The notes beneath the pieces are model-generated. The model saw only the letters and a program-made list of their open reading frames with translations. It made no database searches and was not told the DNA's origin. Positions 8,676-17,791 of a stretch of 40,382 bases of DNA are shown in pieces (position 1 is the first letter of the stretch; each line of letters starts with the position of its first letter). This DNA comes from an uncultured Eubacterium sp. (GTDB lineage: Bacteria > Bacillota > Clostridia > Lachnospirales > Lachnospiraceae), in assembly GCA_934317205.1 (NCBI GenBank), contig CAKREL010000008.1, forward strand, positions 1 through 40,382. Reading direction: 5' to 3'. Position numbers and translations under genes: made by a program.

Positions 8676-9563
8676 CTATTTCATTAAACCGTATTTTACC
8701 ATTTCCTGACGCAGGATTTCTCTGTGTGCATCTTCGATTTCACTCAACGGTCCTCTCAGTGGACCAGCTTCCCATCCAAGCATATTCATTGCTGCTTTTA
8801 CCGGGATCGGATTTACTTCACTGAACAACGCATTGATCAGTGGGATAGCATCTAACTGCAGTTTTGCTGCTTTTTTGTAATCGCCCTCGAGAAACTCCAT
8901 TACAATGTCATGTGTCTGACGCGGTGCGATGTTGGACAATACTGAGATAACACCAAGACCGCCAAGAGATAATAGAGGAACAACCTGATCATCATTTCCA
9001 GAATATAACTCCAGATTGCCGTCACAAAGGTTCATGGTCTTTGCTGCGTGGGACAAATCTCCGGTTGCATCTTTCAATCCTACGATATTATCCACATTTT
9101 TTACCAAATGTGCAATCGTCTCCGGATTCAGTCCACATCCTGTTCTGGAAGGCACATTATACATGATCACCGGTATTTTAATGGACTCAGCCACACGTGT
9201 GTAATGTGTGATGAGACCTTTCTGTGTCGCTTTGTTATAATAAGGGGTTACGATGAGAACTGCATCTACTCCATCCTTATCAGCTTCCTGAGAAAGTTCG
9301 ATGGCTGTCTGTGTGCTGTTAGAACCTGTTCCTGCGATAACCGGAATACGATGTTTTGTAAACTCTACTGCTGCTTTTACAACTTTTTTATGCTCTTCTT
9401 CTGATAACGTTGCACTCTCACCTGTAGTACCTGCAATAACGATGGCATCTGTACCGTTATCGATCTGATAATTAATGTTTCTCTCCAGCAGATCATAATC
9501 TACTTCTAAATTCTCTTTCATTGGTGTTACAATTGCTACACCCGCTCCTCTGAAAATTGGCAT
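8676..9563 (-). CDS. dapA: 4-hydroxy-tetrahydrodipicolinate synthase
   Basis: Condenses pyruvate with aspartate semialdehyde, the committed step to diaminopimelate and lysine. The 295 residues match the family. Visible motifs are the substrate threonines in AGTTGES (residues 44-50), the tyrosine in MYNVPSRTG (about 135) and the Schiff-base lysine in GLKDATGD (about 163). The ATG at 9563 follows GGAGG by 8 nt; another ATG between them is out of frame. First gene of the unit controlled by the lysine riboswitch; dapB follows. Confidence 0.97.
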   Translation of the reverse strand: MPIFRGAGVAIVTPMKENLEVDYDLLERNINYQIDNGTDAIVIAGTTGESATLSEEEHKKVVKAAVEFTKHRIPVIAGTGSNSTQTAIELSQEADKDGVDAVLIVTPYYNKATQKGLITHYTRVAESIKIPVIMYNVPSRTGCGLNPETIAHLVKNVDNIVGLKDATGDLSHAAKTMNLCDGNLELYSGNDDQVVPLLSLGGLGVISVLSNIAPRQTHDIVMEFLEGDYKKAAKLQLDAIPLINALFSEVNPIPVKAAMNMLGWEAGPLRGPLSEIEDAHREILRQEMVKYGLMK

Positions 9564-9674
9564 TTCATAATCCTCCTATTTCTAATACTCCAATAAACGA
9601 AACGAATTCCTGCCTTTTCGCTGAATAGCTTTTCCACTGACCGGGAAATTCAATGTAATTTCCTGTAAAGCGGA

Positions 9675-9706
9675 CAATAAAAAATGAACCAGCTGTGCGC
9701 TGGTCC
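9675..9706 (-). terminator. Intrinsic terminator of the lysine riboswitch
   Basis: On the minus strand, stem GGACCAGC/GCTGGTTC (9706-9699 with 9693-9686) around a 5-nt loop, followed by ATTTTTTATT. It lies between the lysine aptamer and dapA, so it is the expected off-state of the switch. Confidence 0.85.
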
Positions 9707-9754
9707 ATCAAAAATAATCCTTATCAATATGAATAAGAGTAACTCATTTCTATT

Positions 9755-9930
9755 CCAGTGATAGCGCACCATCGTTTCCGATGACAGTTGCAATGCTATT
9801 AACATTGCCCCCAAGCAATATACATCCGCTCCTGTATATCCTTTCGGCGTGTCTTCCTTTCTTCTGCCCTCTTCTGCGATTCGGTACATACGACAGATTA
9901 CTCTTAATTCACGCAACCTCTATCTTCTAT
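9755..9930 (-). ncRNA. Lysine riboswitch (L box) upstream of dapA
   Basis: The minus strand carries lysine-aptamer landmarks in order: GATAGAGG with GCG, AAGAGTAA, CGCCGAAAGG, a GCTTGGGGGCAA segment, AACTGTCATC and the closing GCGCTATC. GATAG/CTATC closes P1. The arrangement parallels the Bacillus lysC leader. With the terminator at 9675-9706 it should stop dapA transcription when lysine is high. The short reading frame across it is an artefact. Confidence 0.9.
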
Positions 9931-9946
9931 TGTCTTATTGGTGCTC

Positions 9947-9975
9947 AATATATCACTTTAAACGAGAAATGTCAA
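9947..9975 (-). promoter_or_regulatory. Promoter of the lysine riboswitch-dapA transcript
   Basis: TTGACA (9975-9970), 17 bp, TATATT (9952-9947) on the minus strand. The predicted start near 9940 is about 10 nt before the aptamer, which supports both calls. It begins just after the stop codon of the adenosyltransferase gene. Confidence 0.85.
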
Positions 9976-9978
9976 CCT

Positions 9979-10470
9979 TTATGACTCTTTTTTTATGCAG
10001 ATTTCGTACACATCATCTGACTGGGCCAGGATTCCGTTGCTGATCACCTGCCCCGTCATAATCAAATGCATGTCATCTGACTTCAGTTCTATCAAATGAA
10101 GAATTTCCTCCTCCGTCACAATATGCTCATCCAGAAGTCCCAACACTTCATCCAGGATCAAAATATTGCATTCGCCGGTCTGCAACACTTTTCTTGCATA
10201 ATTAATACCATTTTTCATGTTCATCTGTTCTTCCAGCTGCTCTTCTTCCGACAATTCGTAATAATATTTCTCTGATTTCTGAAAACGGAACAAACGAATT
10301 TCCGGTTCAAGACGTCCAAGGAAACTGATCTCATCCTCATCCTTGCGTTTTAAAAACTGGATAACAATAACAGACTCTCCTTTGCTGGCCTCATGAATGG
10401 CATATCCCAGGGCGGCAGATGTCTTTCCTTTGCCCTCTCCGTAATATACCTGTATTTTTCCTGTACTCAT
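9979..10470 (-). CDS. ATP:corrinoid adenosyltransferase, CobA/CobO family
   Basis: Transfers adenosyl from ATP to the cobalt of a corrinoid, making the coenzyme B12 form. The 163 residues have the P-loop GEGKGKTSAALG at residues 11-22 and a Walker B-like ILILDEVLGLLDE near 105-117, typical of CobA/CobO rather than the PduO or EutT types. It is a little shorter than the enterobacterial protein (about 196). I chose ATG 10470 (MSTGK) because AAGGAGG lies 5-7 nt upstream; ATG 10497 precedes that site. No other cobalamin gene is visible nearby, so it may serve salvage. Confidence 0.85.
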   Translation of the reverse strand: MSTGKIQVYYGEGKGKTSAALGYAIHEASKGESVIVIQFLKRKDEDEISFLGRLEPEIRLFRFQKSEKYYYELSEEEQLEEQMNMKNGINYARKVLQTGECNILILDEVLGLLDEHIVTEEEILHLIELKSDDMHLIMTGQVISNGILAQSDDVYEICIKKES

Positions 10471-10640
10471 GGTCTCCTCCTTCGAAGTCATATACATTCT
10501 GATTAGTATGTATATGAACTGCTCATTTCCACATGTATTTCAATTCTTTTCTTTCACATAATACCGAACTAAATTTTAACATAGCACATTTGTCAGAAAA
10601 ATGCAACCTGAGTGGTCAACGATAACACCTGTTGATCCTG

Positions 10641-11273
10641 CTAATCCTGCTCCAGCAGATCCACTTTGCTGACAGATACTTCGTAGGCCACCCTATGCTC
10701 TACTTCCTCTTCACTGATACGTTTCACATATTCTCGGCTCTGTATACGTCCGACGATCTGTATATGGCTTCCAACAGTAAATCCAGAAGCAAAACGTGCA
10801 TTTCTGCCCCAGCAGATACATGGTATGTAGTCTGATTTTCCATAGGAGCGGTTGACAGCTAGTAAAACATCTGCAATTTCACGTCCCAGCGGAGTTTTCC
10901 GATAAATCGGTTCTTTACAAATATATCCATCCAGAAAAATCTGGTTTGTTTTCTCATTTTCATCTATCTCATCCAAAAATTCGAGTTCTCTGACAAACAC
11001 TGACAACACCAGACGGTTTTTCTTCTCCTCATGCCTGTTGTAAGAACGAAACTGTCCGGACACATACAGCAGCTGTCCGGTATAATCCTGCTCAGTGTCA
11101 ATCAGTCGTTCCGAGATTATCAGTGGAATGTAATCGCAATAATTACTCAGACGATTCACTGCTAGTTCTACCATGTAAAATCCTTCCCCAAACACCTCAT
11201 GACTGAACTGAAATTCTGAAATAATTTCCCCCATCATGGTTACCTGATTGTTTTCAAACAATTTATCTGTCAT
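10641..11273 (-). CDS. Single-stranded DNA-binding-like protein with two OB folds
   Basis: 210 residues that look like two tandem OB-fold domains (about 8-100 and 105-205). The second contains typical SSB phrases, such as GREIADVLLAVNRSYGKSDY, CICWGRNA, and GSHIQIVGRIQSREYV. The first is more diverged, with MMGEI, FYMVELAVNR and LLYVSGQFRSY. No acidic SSB-type tail (DDDIPF) is present, so it is probably not the main replicative SSB. A role in DNA binding is inferred from the fold. It is transcribed away from typA and upstream of the adenosyltransferase gene, with a 170-bp gap that shows no clear signal. Confidence 0.75.
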   Translation of the reverse strand: MTDKLFENNQVTMMGEIISEFQFSHEVFGEGFYMVELAVNRLSNYCDYIPLIISERLIDTEQDYTGQLLYVSGQFRSYNRHEEKKNRLVLSVFVRELEFLDEIDENEKTNQIFLDGYICKEPIYRKTPLGREIADVLLAVNRSYGKSDYIPCICWGRNARFASGFTVGSHIQIVGRIQSREYVKRISEEEVEHRVAYEVSVSKVDLLEQD

Positions 11274-11430
11274 TTTTGTAAGCTCCCTTCTTCACAAGTA
11301 CTTCTTTGTGTTTCAATCTATTCTGTTTTTTCGTTTCTTAGAACACTTTTTTCTGCCGGCTCTCATAATGTACCATGCAAAATACGAGTAATTTCGTTTA
11401 TTTTGTCGATAACCTTTTTCTTATTTCCCC

Positions 11431-11458
11431 TTGTCAAATCTGAATTTTGTGATAAAAT
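11431..11458 (+). promoter_or_regulatory. Probable typA promoter
   Basis: TTGTCA (11431-11436), 16 bp, TAAAAT (11453-11458), five of six matches in each box. It lies 100 bp before the typA start, in the 284-bp divergent gap with the SSB gene. Confidence 0.6.
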
Positions 11459-11557
11459 AAATTGGTTGCACTAATGAATACTATATATTTTCTATTATTT
11501 AAATAGGAAACGATTAACAACTGATCTATTCTATTATTAGAAGGAAGGATACATGTA

Positions 11558-13387
11558 ATGAAAACAAAGAGAGAGGACATTAGAAATATCGCTATCATCG
11601 CTCACGTAGATCACGGTAAAACAACACTGGTAGATGAACTGCTGAAACAGTCCGGCGTCTTCCGTCAGAATCAGGAAGTGCAGGAGCGTGTCATGGATTC
11701 CAATGACATTGAGCGTGAGAGAGGAATCACAATTCTGTCCAAAAATACTGCTGTATTTTATAAAGATACAAAAATCAATATTATCGACACACCAGGTCAT
11801 GCAGATTTCGGTGGCGAGGTTGAGCGTGTACTGAAAATGGTAAACGGTGTTATCCTTGTAGTTGATGCCTTCGAGGGAGCTATGCCGCAGACAAAATTCG
11901 TTCTGATGAAAGCATTAGAGCTGAATCTGCCTGTTATTGTCTGCATCAACAAAATCGACCGTCCGGAAGCAAGACCGGATGAAGTCATCGATGAGGTTCT
12001 TGAACTGTTTATGGATCTGGATGCTTCCGATGAGCAGCTTGACTGTCCGTTTGTTTACGCATCTGCAAAAAATGGTTACGCAACTTTAGATCTCAATGAT
12101 GAGCCAAAAGATATGATGCCATTGTTTGAGACAATCTTAAATTACATTCCGGCTCCGGAAGGTGACCCGGATGCAAATACTCAGGTTCTGATCAGTACCA
12201 TCGATTACAATGAGTATGTTGGACGTATCGGTGTCGGTAAAGTCGACAACGGATGTCTGCGTGTCAACCAGGATGCCATCATGCTGAATGCTCACGATCC
12301 TGAGAAGCAGAAAAAAGTCCGCATCAGCAAATTATATGAATTTGACGGATTGAATAAAGTAGAAGTAAAAGAAGCAAAAATCGGATCCATCGTAGCAATT
12401 TCCGGTATTGCTGATATCCATATCGGAGATACGATCTGCGATCCGGAAAATCCGGTAGCAATTCCGTTCCAGAAAATTTCTGAACCGACAATTTCCATGA
12501 ATTTCATCGTTAATGACAGCCCGCTGGCAGGACAGGAAGGTAAATACGTTACTTCCCGTCATATCCGTGACCGTCTGTTCAAAGAGCTGAATACTGATGT
12601 TTCTCTCCGTGTAGAGGAAACAGAAAGTGCCGACAGTTTTAAAGTATCCGGTCGTGGTGAGCTGCATCTGTCCGTCCTGATTGAGAACATGCGTCGTGAA
12701 GGTTACGAATTTGCAGTAAGTAAAGCAGAAGTTCTGTACCACACTGATGAAAACGGTAAAAAGACAGAGCCAATGGAAATGGCTTACGTTGATGTACCGG
12801 ATGAGTTTACCGGTGTTGTTATCGAAAAACTGAGCCAGCGTAAAGGTGAACTGCAAAACATGGGAAGCATCAGCGGCGGTTATACCCGTCTTGAGTTCAA
12901 GATTCCGTCCCGTGGTCTGATTGGTTACCGTGGTGATTTTATGACAGATACAAAAGGTAATGGTATCATCAATACGATTTTCTGTGGTTATGAACCATAC
13001 CGTGGAGACATCCAGTATCGTAAACTTGGTTCCCTGATTGCATTTGAATCCGGTGAATCCGTAGCATACGGTCTGTTCTCCGCACAGGAGCGTGGTGCCC
13101 TCTTTATCGGACCTGGTGAGAAAGTATATTCCGGAATGGTTATTGGCCAGTGTTCCCGCGGAGAAGACATTGAATTAAATGTCTGCAAAAAGAAACATCT
13201 GACAAATACACGTTCCTCTTCTGCTGATGAAGCTCTGACATTGACACCGCCTAGAGTACTCAGCCTGGAGCAGGCATTGGATTTCATCGATACAGATGAG
13301 CTTCTGGAAGTTACTCCGGAAAGCTTAAGAATCCGTAAGAAAATTCTGGATCCGACTTTAAGAAAACGTGCTTCTTTTAAAAAATAA
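11558..13387 (+). CDS. typA: Ribosome-associated GTPase TypA/BipA
   Basis: Translational GTPase involved in ribosome assembly and stress or cold adaptation. At 609 residues it matches the family. The GTPase motifs are AHVDHGKTT (15-23), RERGITI, DTPGHADF and NKID, followed by the EF-G-like domains III and V and the TypA C-terminal domain (about residue 480 onward, ending in a basic segment). AGAAGGAAGG lies upstream of the ATG. A single-gene unit with its own promoter, and a terminator after the stop. Confidence 0.97.
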   Translation: MKTKREDIRNIAIIAHVDHGKTTLVDELLKQSGVFRQNQEVQERVMDSNDIERERGITILSKNTAVFYKDTKINIIDTPGHADFGGEVERVLKMVNGVILVVDAFEGAMPQTKFVLMKALELNLPVIVCINKIDRPEARPDEVIDEVLELFMDLDASDEQLDCPFVYASAKNGYATLDLNDEPKDMMPLFETILNYIPAPEGDPDANTQVLISTIDYNEYVGRIGVGKVDNGCLRVNQDAIMLNAHDPEKQKKVRISKLYEFDGLNKVEVKEAKIGSIVAISGIADIHIGDTICDPENPVAIPFQKISEPTISMNFIVNDSPLAGQEGKYVTSRHIRDRLFKELNTDVSLRVEETESADSFKVSGRGELHLSVLIENMRREGYEFAVSKAEVLYHTDENGKKTEPMEMAYVDVPDEFTGVVIEKLSQRKGELQNMGSISGGYTRLEFKIPSRGLIGYRGDFMTDTKGNGIINTIFCGYEPYRGDIQYRKLGSLIAFESGESVAYGLFSAQERGALFIGPGEKVYSGMVIGQCSRGEDIELNVCKKKHLTNTRSSSADEALTLTPPRVLSLEQALDFIDTDELLEVTPESLRIRKKILDPTLRKRASFKK

Positions 13388-13410
13388 AGAAACACAGCAA
13401 AATAGAGCAT

Positions 13411-13446
13411 AAAAAAACTGTCGCAATTTAATGCGGCAGTTTTTTT
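13411..13446. terminator. Bidirectional terminator between typA and dapL
   Basis: Stem ACTGTCGCA/TGCGGCAGT (13417-13425 and 13432-13440) with a 6-nt loop, flanked by seven As on the left and seven Ts on the right. It can end the converging typA and dapL transcripts. Confidence 0.88.
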
Positions 13447-13448
13447 AA

Positions 13449-14663
13449 TCATAATGATTTGATTCTCTCTAATGCAGCAAGCGTATTTTCATATGTTCCA
13501 AATGCTGTCAGTCTGAAGTAGCCTTCTCCGCTCGGTCCAAATCCTGATCCCGGTGTACCTACAACGTTTGCTTTCTCAAGCAGGTAATCAAAGAATTCCC
13601 AAGATGTCATCTGATCCGGTGTCTTTAACCAGATGTACGGTGCATTTACACCACCGAATACCTCAAATCCTGCGCTCTGCAGTCCGCCTTTGATGGCTGC
13701 TGCATTTTTCATATAGTATGCGACCTGCTCTTTTAACTGTGCTTTACCAGCTTCGCTGTAAACTGCTTCGCCGGCACGCTGTACGATGTACGGAGCACCG
13801 TTGAATTTTGTGCCGTGACGTCTTGCCCACATCTGATGTAAGGATACATCTCCACATTTCAGGTCTTTCGGAATAACTGTGTATCCCAGACGAACACCGG
13901 TGAATCCTGCGTTCTTTGAGAAACTCTTTAATTCGATGGCACAGGTTCTTGCGCCTTCGCACTCATAAATTGTGTGTGCCACATTATCCTCAGAAATATA
14001 TGCTTCGTATGCACCATCGTAAATAATGACTGCACCGATTCTATTTGCATAATCAACCCATTCCTGCAGCTGATCTTTTGTGATGGTTGTTCCTGTCGGG
14101 TTATTCGGCAGGCACAGATAAATAATGTCCGGATCCTCTTTTGGGAACTCCGGTACGAAGTTATTCTCTTTTGTACACGGCATGTAGATGACATTGCTCC
14201 ACATCTCAGTATTTGGGTTATAGATACCGGTTCTGCCAGCCATTACGTTAGAATCTACGTAAACCGGATAAACCGGATCACATACAGCAATACGATTATC
14301 TACAGAAAAGATTTCCTGGATATTTCCGGAATCACTTTTTGCCCCATCCGATACGAAAATCTCATCTGCACTGATGTCACAGCCTCTTGCTTTATAATCA
14401 TTGTCTGCAATCGCTGTACGCAGGAATTCATATCCGAGATCCGGTGCATAGCCGTGAAATGTCTCTGCATTTCCCATCTCAGTCACAGCACCATGCATCG
14501 CATCAATGATGGCTGGTGCCAATGGCTGTGTTACATCACCGATTCCAAGACGGATCAGTGTTTTCTCCGGATTTGCAGCCTGAAATGCACTTACTTTTTT
14601 TGCAATTGTACTGAACAGATAGCTACCCGGAAGTTTCTGATAATTGTCGTTTACTTTAAACAT
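13449..14663 (-). CDS. dapL: LL-diaminopimelate aminotransferase
   Basis: PLP enzyme converting tetrahydrodipicolinate directly to LL-diaminopimelate. This replaces the succinylase or acetylase branches of lysine synthesis. The 404 residues and opening motif (NDNYQKLPGSYLF, then IRLGIGDVTQPL) are diagnostic of DapL. The PLP lysine is in SFSKNAGFTGVRLGY (about residue 246). With dapA, dapB and dapF in this window, most of the aminotransferase pathway is present, and no dapD or dapE is seen. It has its own promoter; dapF lies upstream on the same strand, 171 bp away. Confidence 0.96.
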   Translation of the reverse strand: MFKVNDNYQKLPGSYLFSTIAKKVSAFQAANPEKTLIRLGIGDVTQPLAPAIIDAMHGAVTEMGNAETFHGYAPDLGYEFLRTAIADNDYKARGCDISADEIFVSDGAKSDSGNIQEIFSVDNRIAVCDPVYPVYVDSNVMAGRTGIYNPNTEMWSNVIYMPCTKENNFVPEFPKEDPDIIYLCLPNNPTGTTITKDQLQEWVDYANRIGAVIIYDGAYEAYISEDNVAHTIYECEGARTCAIELKSFSKNAGFTGVRLGYTVIPKDLKCGDVSLHQMWARRHGTKFNGAPYIVQRAGEAVYSEAGKAQLKEQVAYYMKNAAAIKGGLQSAGFEVFGGVNAPYIWLKTPDQMTSWEFFDYLLEKANVVGTPGSGFGPSGEGYFRLTAFGTYENTLAALERIKSL

Positions 14664-14718
14664 TTTTACAGCTCCTCACTAAATATGTCTCTCTTGTTTA
14701 ATCTGAAAAATCGCTCCT

Positions 14719-14748
14719 AGTATAACATAACTAATATTAAAAAATCAA
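14719..14748 (-). promoter_or_regulatory. dapL promoter
   Basis: TTGATT (14748-14743), 18 bp, TATACT (14724-14719) on the minus strand, about 55 bp before the dapL ATG. I saw no riboswitch here, so dapL seems not to be under the lysine switch that controls dapA. Confidence 0.65.
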
Positions 14749-14834
14749 CCTTCTGACACTTTTCTGTTGTAAATCATTATAGTGTTTGTTAAAGTTTACT
14801 CCTCATATAAATTCCTGTAATTCCTATGTTCCCG

Positions 14835-15662
14835 TTATCCTATGTCTACTTCACCACAAAAAACTTCTTCTGCCGCCCCAGTCAGATACAGATGTCGGCT
14901 TTGAACTCCGTAATCGACCTGCAATTCTCCTCCCGGAAGATGAACTTTTACCGATGGTCCGCACTTTTTCATCCGCATACCTGCTGCTGCAGCAGCACAG
15001 GCGCCGGTTCCACAGGCTTTCGTCTCACCGCAGCCCCGCTCCCAGACACGCAGATACATAGAGTCTGAATCTGATATCCAGGCAACTTCCACGTTTGTTC
15101 CTTCTCGAAAGGCTGGATGATGTTCCAGTTCCATTCCATATCTTTCCAGTGGAAACTTCTCTAACTCTTCTTTCTCTTTCAGAAAAATAACACAATGAGG
15201 ATTTCCCATAGAAACGCAGGCATAAGAAAAACGGACAGGTATGTGCTTCGGCACAAATTCAGGTGTGCCCATGTCCACCCGAACCGTACCGATCCTGTCC
15301 GTTCCTTTATATAGTATCAACAGACGCACACCTGCGTCTGTCTCAATCTGAAGATTTACTTTTTGTGTCCTTCCATGGTCATATACATATTTTCCCAGAC
15401 AGCGGATTCCATTTCCACACATCTGCGCTGTACTTCCATCCGCATTGTACAGTTTCATCTGAAAGTCTGCACGTACAGATGGCAAAATGCAGATTACTCC
15501 ATCCGCACCAATACCATAATGTCTGTCACAGAGCTGCTGCACTACTTCCCGACTCAGCATATCTTCTGTTTCGCTGGCTATTTTATCTACATTATCCACT
15601 CCACACAGACAGTCGATCATGATAAAATCATTGCCCAGACCATGCATTTTCACAAATTTCAT
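14835..15662 (-). CDS. dapF: Diaminopimelate epimerase
   Basis: Interconverts LL- and meso-diaminopimelate, supplying cell wall and lysine synthesis. The catalytic cysteine pair is visible in MCGNGIRC (about residue 79) and ETKACGTGAC (about 216). From ATG 15662 (MKFVKMHGLGNDF) the protein has 275 residues, the normal length. The frame extends upstream to 15770, but that extension translates a dispersed repeat (15710-15751) and lacks the family's N-terminus. GGGAGAGG lies 4-5 nt before ATG 15662. Confidence 0.96.
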   Translation of the reverse strand: MKFVKMHGLGNDFIMIDCLCGVDNVDKIASETEDMLSREVVQQLCDRHYGIGADGVICILPSVRADFQMKLYNADGSTAQMCGNGIRCLGKYVYDHGRTQKVNLQIETDAGVRLLILYKGTDRIGTVRVDMGTPEFVPKHIPVRFSYACVSMGNPHCVIFLKEKEELEKFPLERYGMELEHHPAFREGTNVEVAWISDSDSMYLRVWERGCGETKACGTGACAAAAAGMRMKKCGPSVKVHLPGGELQVDYGVQSRHLYLTGAAEEVFCGEVDIG

Positions 15663-15709
15663 AAAACCTCTCCCGGAATACACGCCTGCATATGAGAGGC
15701 AATTAGTGC

Positions 15710-15751
15710 AAAGCGGACATTCGTAATCCGCTTTCGCTACTTGCTCATGAA
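15710..15751. repeat. Small dispersed hairpin repeat, copy 1
   Basis: AAAGCGGA/TCCGCTTT stem with a 9-nt loop, followed by CGCTACTTGCTCATGA. The same roughly 41 bases recur at 18612-18652 with two or three changes. It lies in the gap between the ANTAR gene and dapF. No U-tract follows on either strand. Confidence 0.75.
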
Positions 15752-15842
15752 CGCAGTCGCTTTTTCTCAACTATATGTATTTCCGCGAAAATGGTTCTTC
15801 TTTATCATTGTATGTTTTCACTTTTTTACGTTATCTAAACTG

Positions 15843-16391
15843 CTACTGATCCAGCATACCAAGAATCATCTGTGCAGTTTCTGTAAAACTGGTTCCATTG
15901 TCCATACTCGTCTTTTGCAGATAACGATGAGCTTCGTCTTCTGTCATCTGATTTCGTTCCATCAGAATGGCTTTTGCGCGATCCACCATTTCCTGTTCTT
16001 CCTTTGTTCTCTTGCGGGGAGCCTGACGGCGCTTGCGACGTTTTCGCTCGAGATTATATGCCACCATCTCCACTGTAGAAAGCAATTCATGAATTTTTAG
16101 CGGTACCGACAGACCGACAATGCCCGGCGTGCCATTTTCCACCCACTGGTCTTTCGTTGAAATAACAACCAGCTCAAATCCCGGTGGCAGACAGTCCATA
16201 AGTTCCTGATAGATCATATCTGAAAGCTTGTAAGTACAGACGACAATGCCATCCTGCAGACCATTTGCTTCCTGTATGACCTGCGCACCATTAGTACAGA
16301 CACAGACCACCTGATAGCCGTTTCTGACGAGTATATTTTTTATATTTTTTCCATTCTCAAGTTTTGGGAATGCAACAATCACTCTTGTCAA
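15843..16391 (-). CDS. ANTAR-domain RNA-binding regulator with degenerate receiver domain
   Basis: 182 residues. The N-terminal part (1-115) resembles a response-regulator receiver fold, but lacks an Asp where the phosphate acceptor should be: the strand reads GIVVCTYKLSDM. A basic linker (RKRRKRRQAPRKR) leads to a C-terminal ANTAR domain (about 128-182), with the usual VDRAKAILMERNQMTEDEAHRYLQ pattern (given here broken by its variable positions). ANTAR proteins bind paired RNA hairpins and prevent termination. It lies 18 bp downstream of glnA. In several clostridia a comparable ANTAR gene next to glnA acts in nitrogen control. Its RNA targets were not found in this window. Confidence 0.85.
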   Translation of the reverse strand: MTRVIVAFPKLENGKNIKNILVRNGYQVVCVCTNGAQVIQEANGLQDGIVVCTYKLSDMIYQELMDCLPPGFELVVISTKDQWVENGTPGIVGLSVPLKIHELLSTVEMVAYNLERKRRKRRQAPRKRTKEEQEMVDRAKAILMERNQMTEDEAHRYLQKTSMDNGTSFTETAQMILGMLDQ

Positions 16392-16409
16392 AACTCAACC
16401 ATCCACCTT

Positions 16410-17735
16410 TTAAATTTTGTCCAGATACTCTTCAACTTCCCATTCTGTCACAGCACGGCAATAACGCTCCCATTCATCCTTTTTGGAATTAATATACACA
16501 TTGCTAATGTGATCCCCTAGGACATCACGGATAAATGGATCCTGTTCCATAGCATCCACTGCATCACCAAGGTTTGTCGGCAGTGATTCAATCTTCAACT
16601 CTGCTTTTTCTTCCTCTGTCATATTAAAAATATTTTTCTGAATATTTTTCGGCGGCATGATCTTATTTTTGATACCATCCAGACCTGCTGCAAGACACAG
16701 TGCAATCGTCAGATACGGATTTGCCGCACAATCCGGGCTGCGAAGCTCGATTCTTGTACCTCCGCCAATGGCAGAAGGAATACGGATCAATGGACTTCTG
16801 TTTGCCACAGACCAGGTAATATGAAGAGGTGCCTCAAATCCGGAAACCAGACGCTTATATGAATTTACCAGCGGATTCATAATGGCTGTCATGCCATAGA
16901 CATGTTCCATCAGACCACCGATAAAATAATAAGCATCCTGGCTCAGACCATACTTGTCAGTTTCATCTGCAAAAATATTTTTTCCATCCTTGCAAAGAGA
17001 CATATTTATATGCATGCCGGAACCGCTAACACCATTCTTTGGCTTTGGCATAAAAGTTGCATGCATTCCATGACGTTTTGCAATCGTCTTTACCGCAAGT
17101 TTGAATGTCATGATATTATCTGCCGCATGCATTGCCGGCTCATATTTAAAATCAATCTCATGCTGTCCCGGAGAAGCTTCATGGTGGGAGGCTTCAATCT
17201 CAAATCCCATATCTTCCAGTGTCAGAACCATATCACGTCGTGCATTTTCCCCGTGATCATTTGGTCCCATCTCAAAATATCCGGCTTTCTCCGTTGTCTG
17301 TGTAGTGGCACATCCATTGTCATCTGTGTTGAACAGGAAAAACTCACATTCCGGTCCTACGTCAAATACATATCCCATATTTTCTGCTTCTTTGATCACA
17401 TTCCACAAAATATGACGCGGATCGCCCTCAAAAGGTGTCCCGTCTGTGCGGTAAACATCACAGATAATACGTGCTACCTTTCCCTGCTGCGGTCTCCATG
17501 GAAATATTGTAAAAGAATCCAGATCTGGATGCAGATACATATCCGATTCTTCGATTCTTACAAATCCTTCAATCGATGAACCATCAAACATACATCTGTT
17601 GTCCAAAGCTTTTTCTAACTGGCTGCTTGTGATTGCAACATTTTTCATATTTCCAAAAATATCAGTAAACTGCAGACGGATAAATTCTACATCTTCTTCT
17701 TCCACCATCTGCATAATATCATTCTTTGTATACAT
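16410..17735 (-). CDS. glnA: Glutamine synthetase, type I
   Basis: ATP-dependent synthesis of glutamine from glutamate and ammonia. At 441 residues it has the short GSI-alpha length without the extra segment of adenylylated enzymes. Visible motifs: DGSSIEGF at residues 51-58, the ATP-site KPKNGVSGSGMHIN and the arginine-containing NRSPLIRIP. It shares a transcript with the downstream ANTAR gene (18-bp gap). AGGAGG lies about 9 nt before the ATG, and it has its own promoter inside the end of hisA. Confidence 0.97.
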   Translation of the reverse strand: MYTKNDIMQMVEEEDVEFIRLQFTDIFGNMKNVAITSSQLEKALDNRCMFDGSSIEGFVRIEESDMYLHPDLDSFTIFPWRPQQGKVARIICDVYRTDGTPFEGDPRHILWNVIKEAENMGYVFDVGPECEFFLFNTDDNGCATTQTTEKAGYFEMGPNDHGENARRDMVLTLEDMGFEIEASHHEASPGQHEIDFKYEPAMHAADNIMTFKLAVKTIAKRHGMHATFMPKPKNGVSGSGMHINMSLCKDGKNIFADETDKYGLSQDAYYFIGGLMEHVYGMTAIMNPLVNSYKRLVSGFEAPLHITWSVANRSPLIRIPSAIGGGTRIELRSPDCAANPYLTIALCLAAGLDGIKNKIMPPKNIQKNIFNMTEEEKAELKIESLPTNLGDAVDAMEQDPFIRDVLGDHISNVYINSKKDEWERYCRAVTEWEVEEYLDKI

Positions 17736-17763
17736 GGCCTTTCCTCCTGTAATTTTTGTTTTT

Positions 17764-17791
17764 ATTATAATTATTTCTCTTCAAATTTCAA
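17764..17791 (-). promoter_or_regulatory. glnA promoter
   Basis: TTGAAA (17791-17786), 16 bp, TATAAT (17769-17764) on the minus strand. It overlaps the last codons of hisA. The leader would be only about 20 nt, leaving no room for an ANTAR-type antiterminator hairpin pair. Confidence 0.7.

Noticed and set aside
9650..9916. 88-codon minus-strand frame upstream of dapA
   Set aside because: It covers the lysine riboswitch and its terminator; the sequence conservation is that of the RNA.
15663..15770. N-terminal extension of DapF, including a Cys-rich segment
   Set aside because: It translates a dispersed repeat; the family's N-terminus is at ATG 15662, which has a ribosome binding site.
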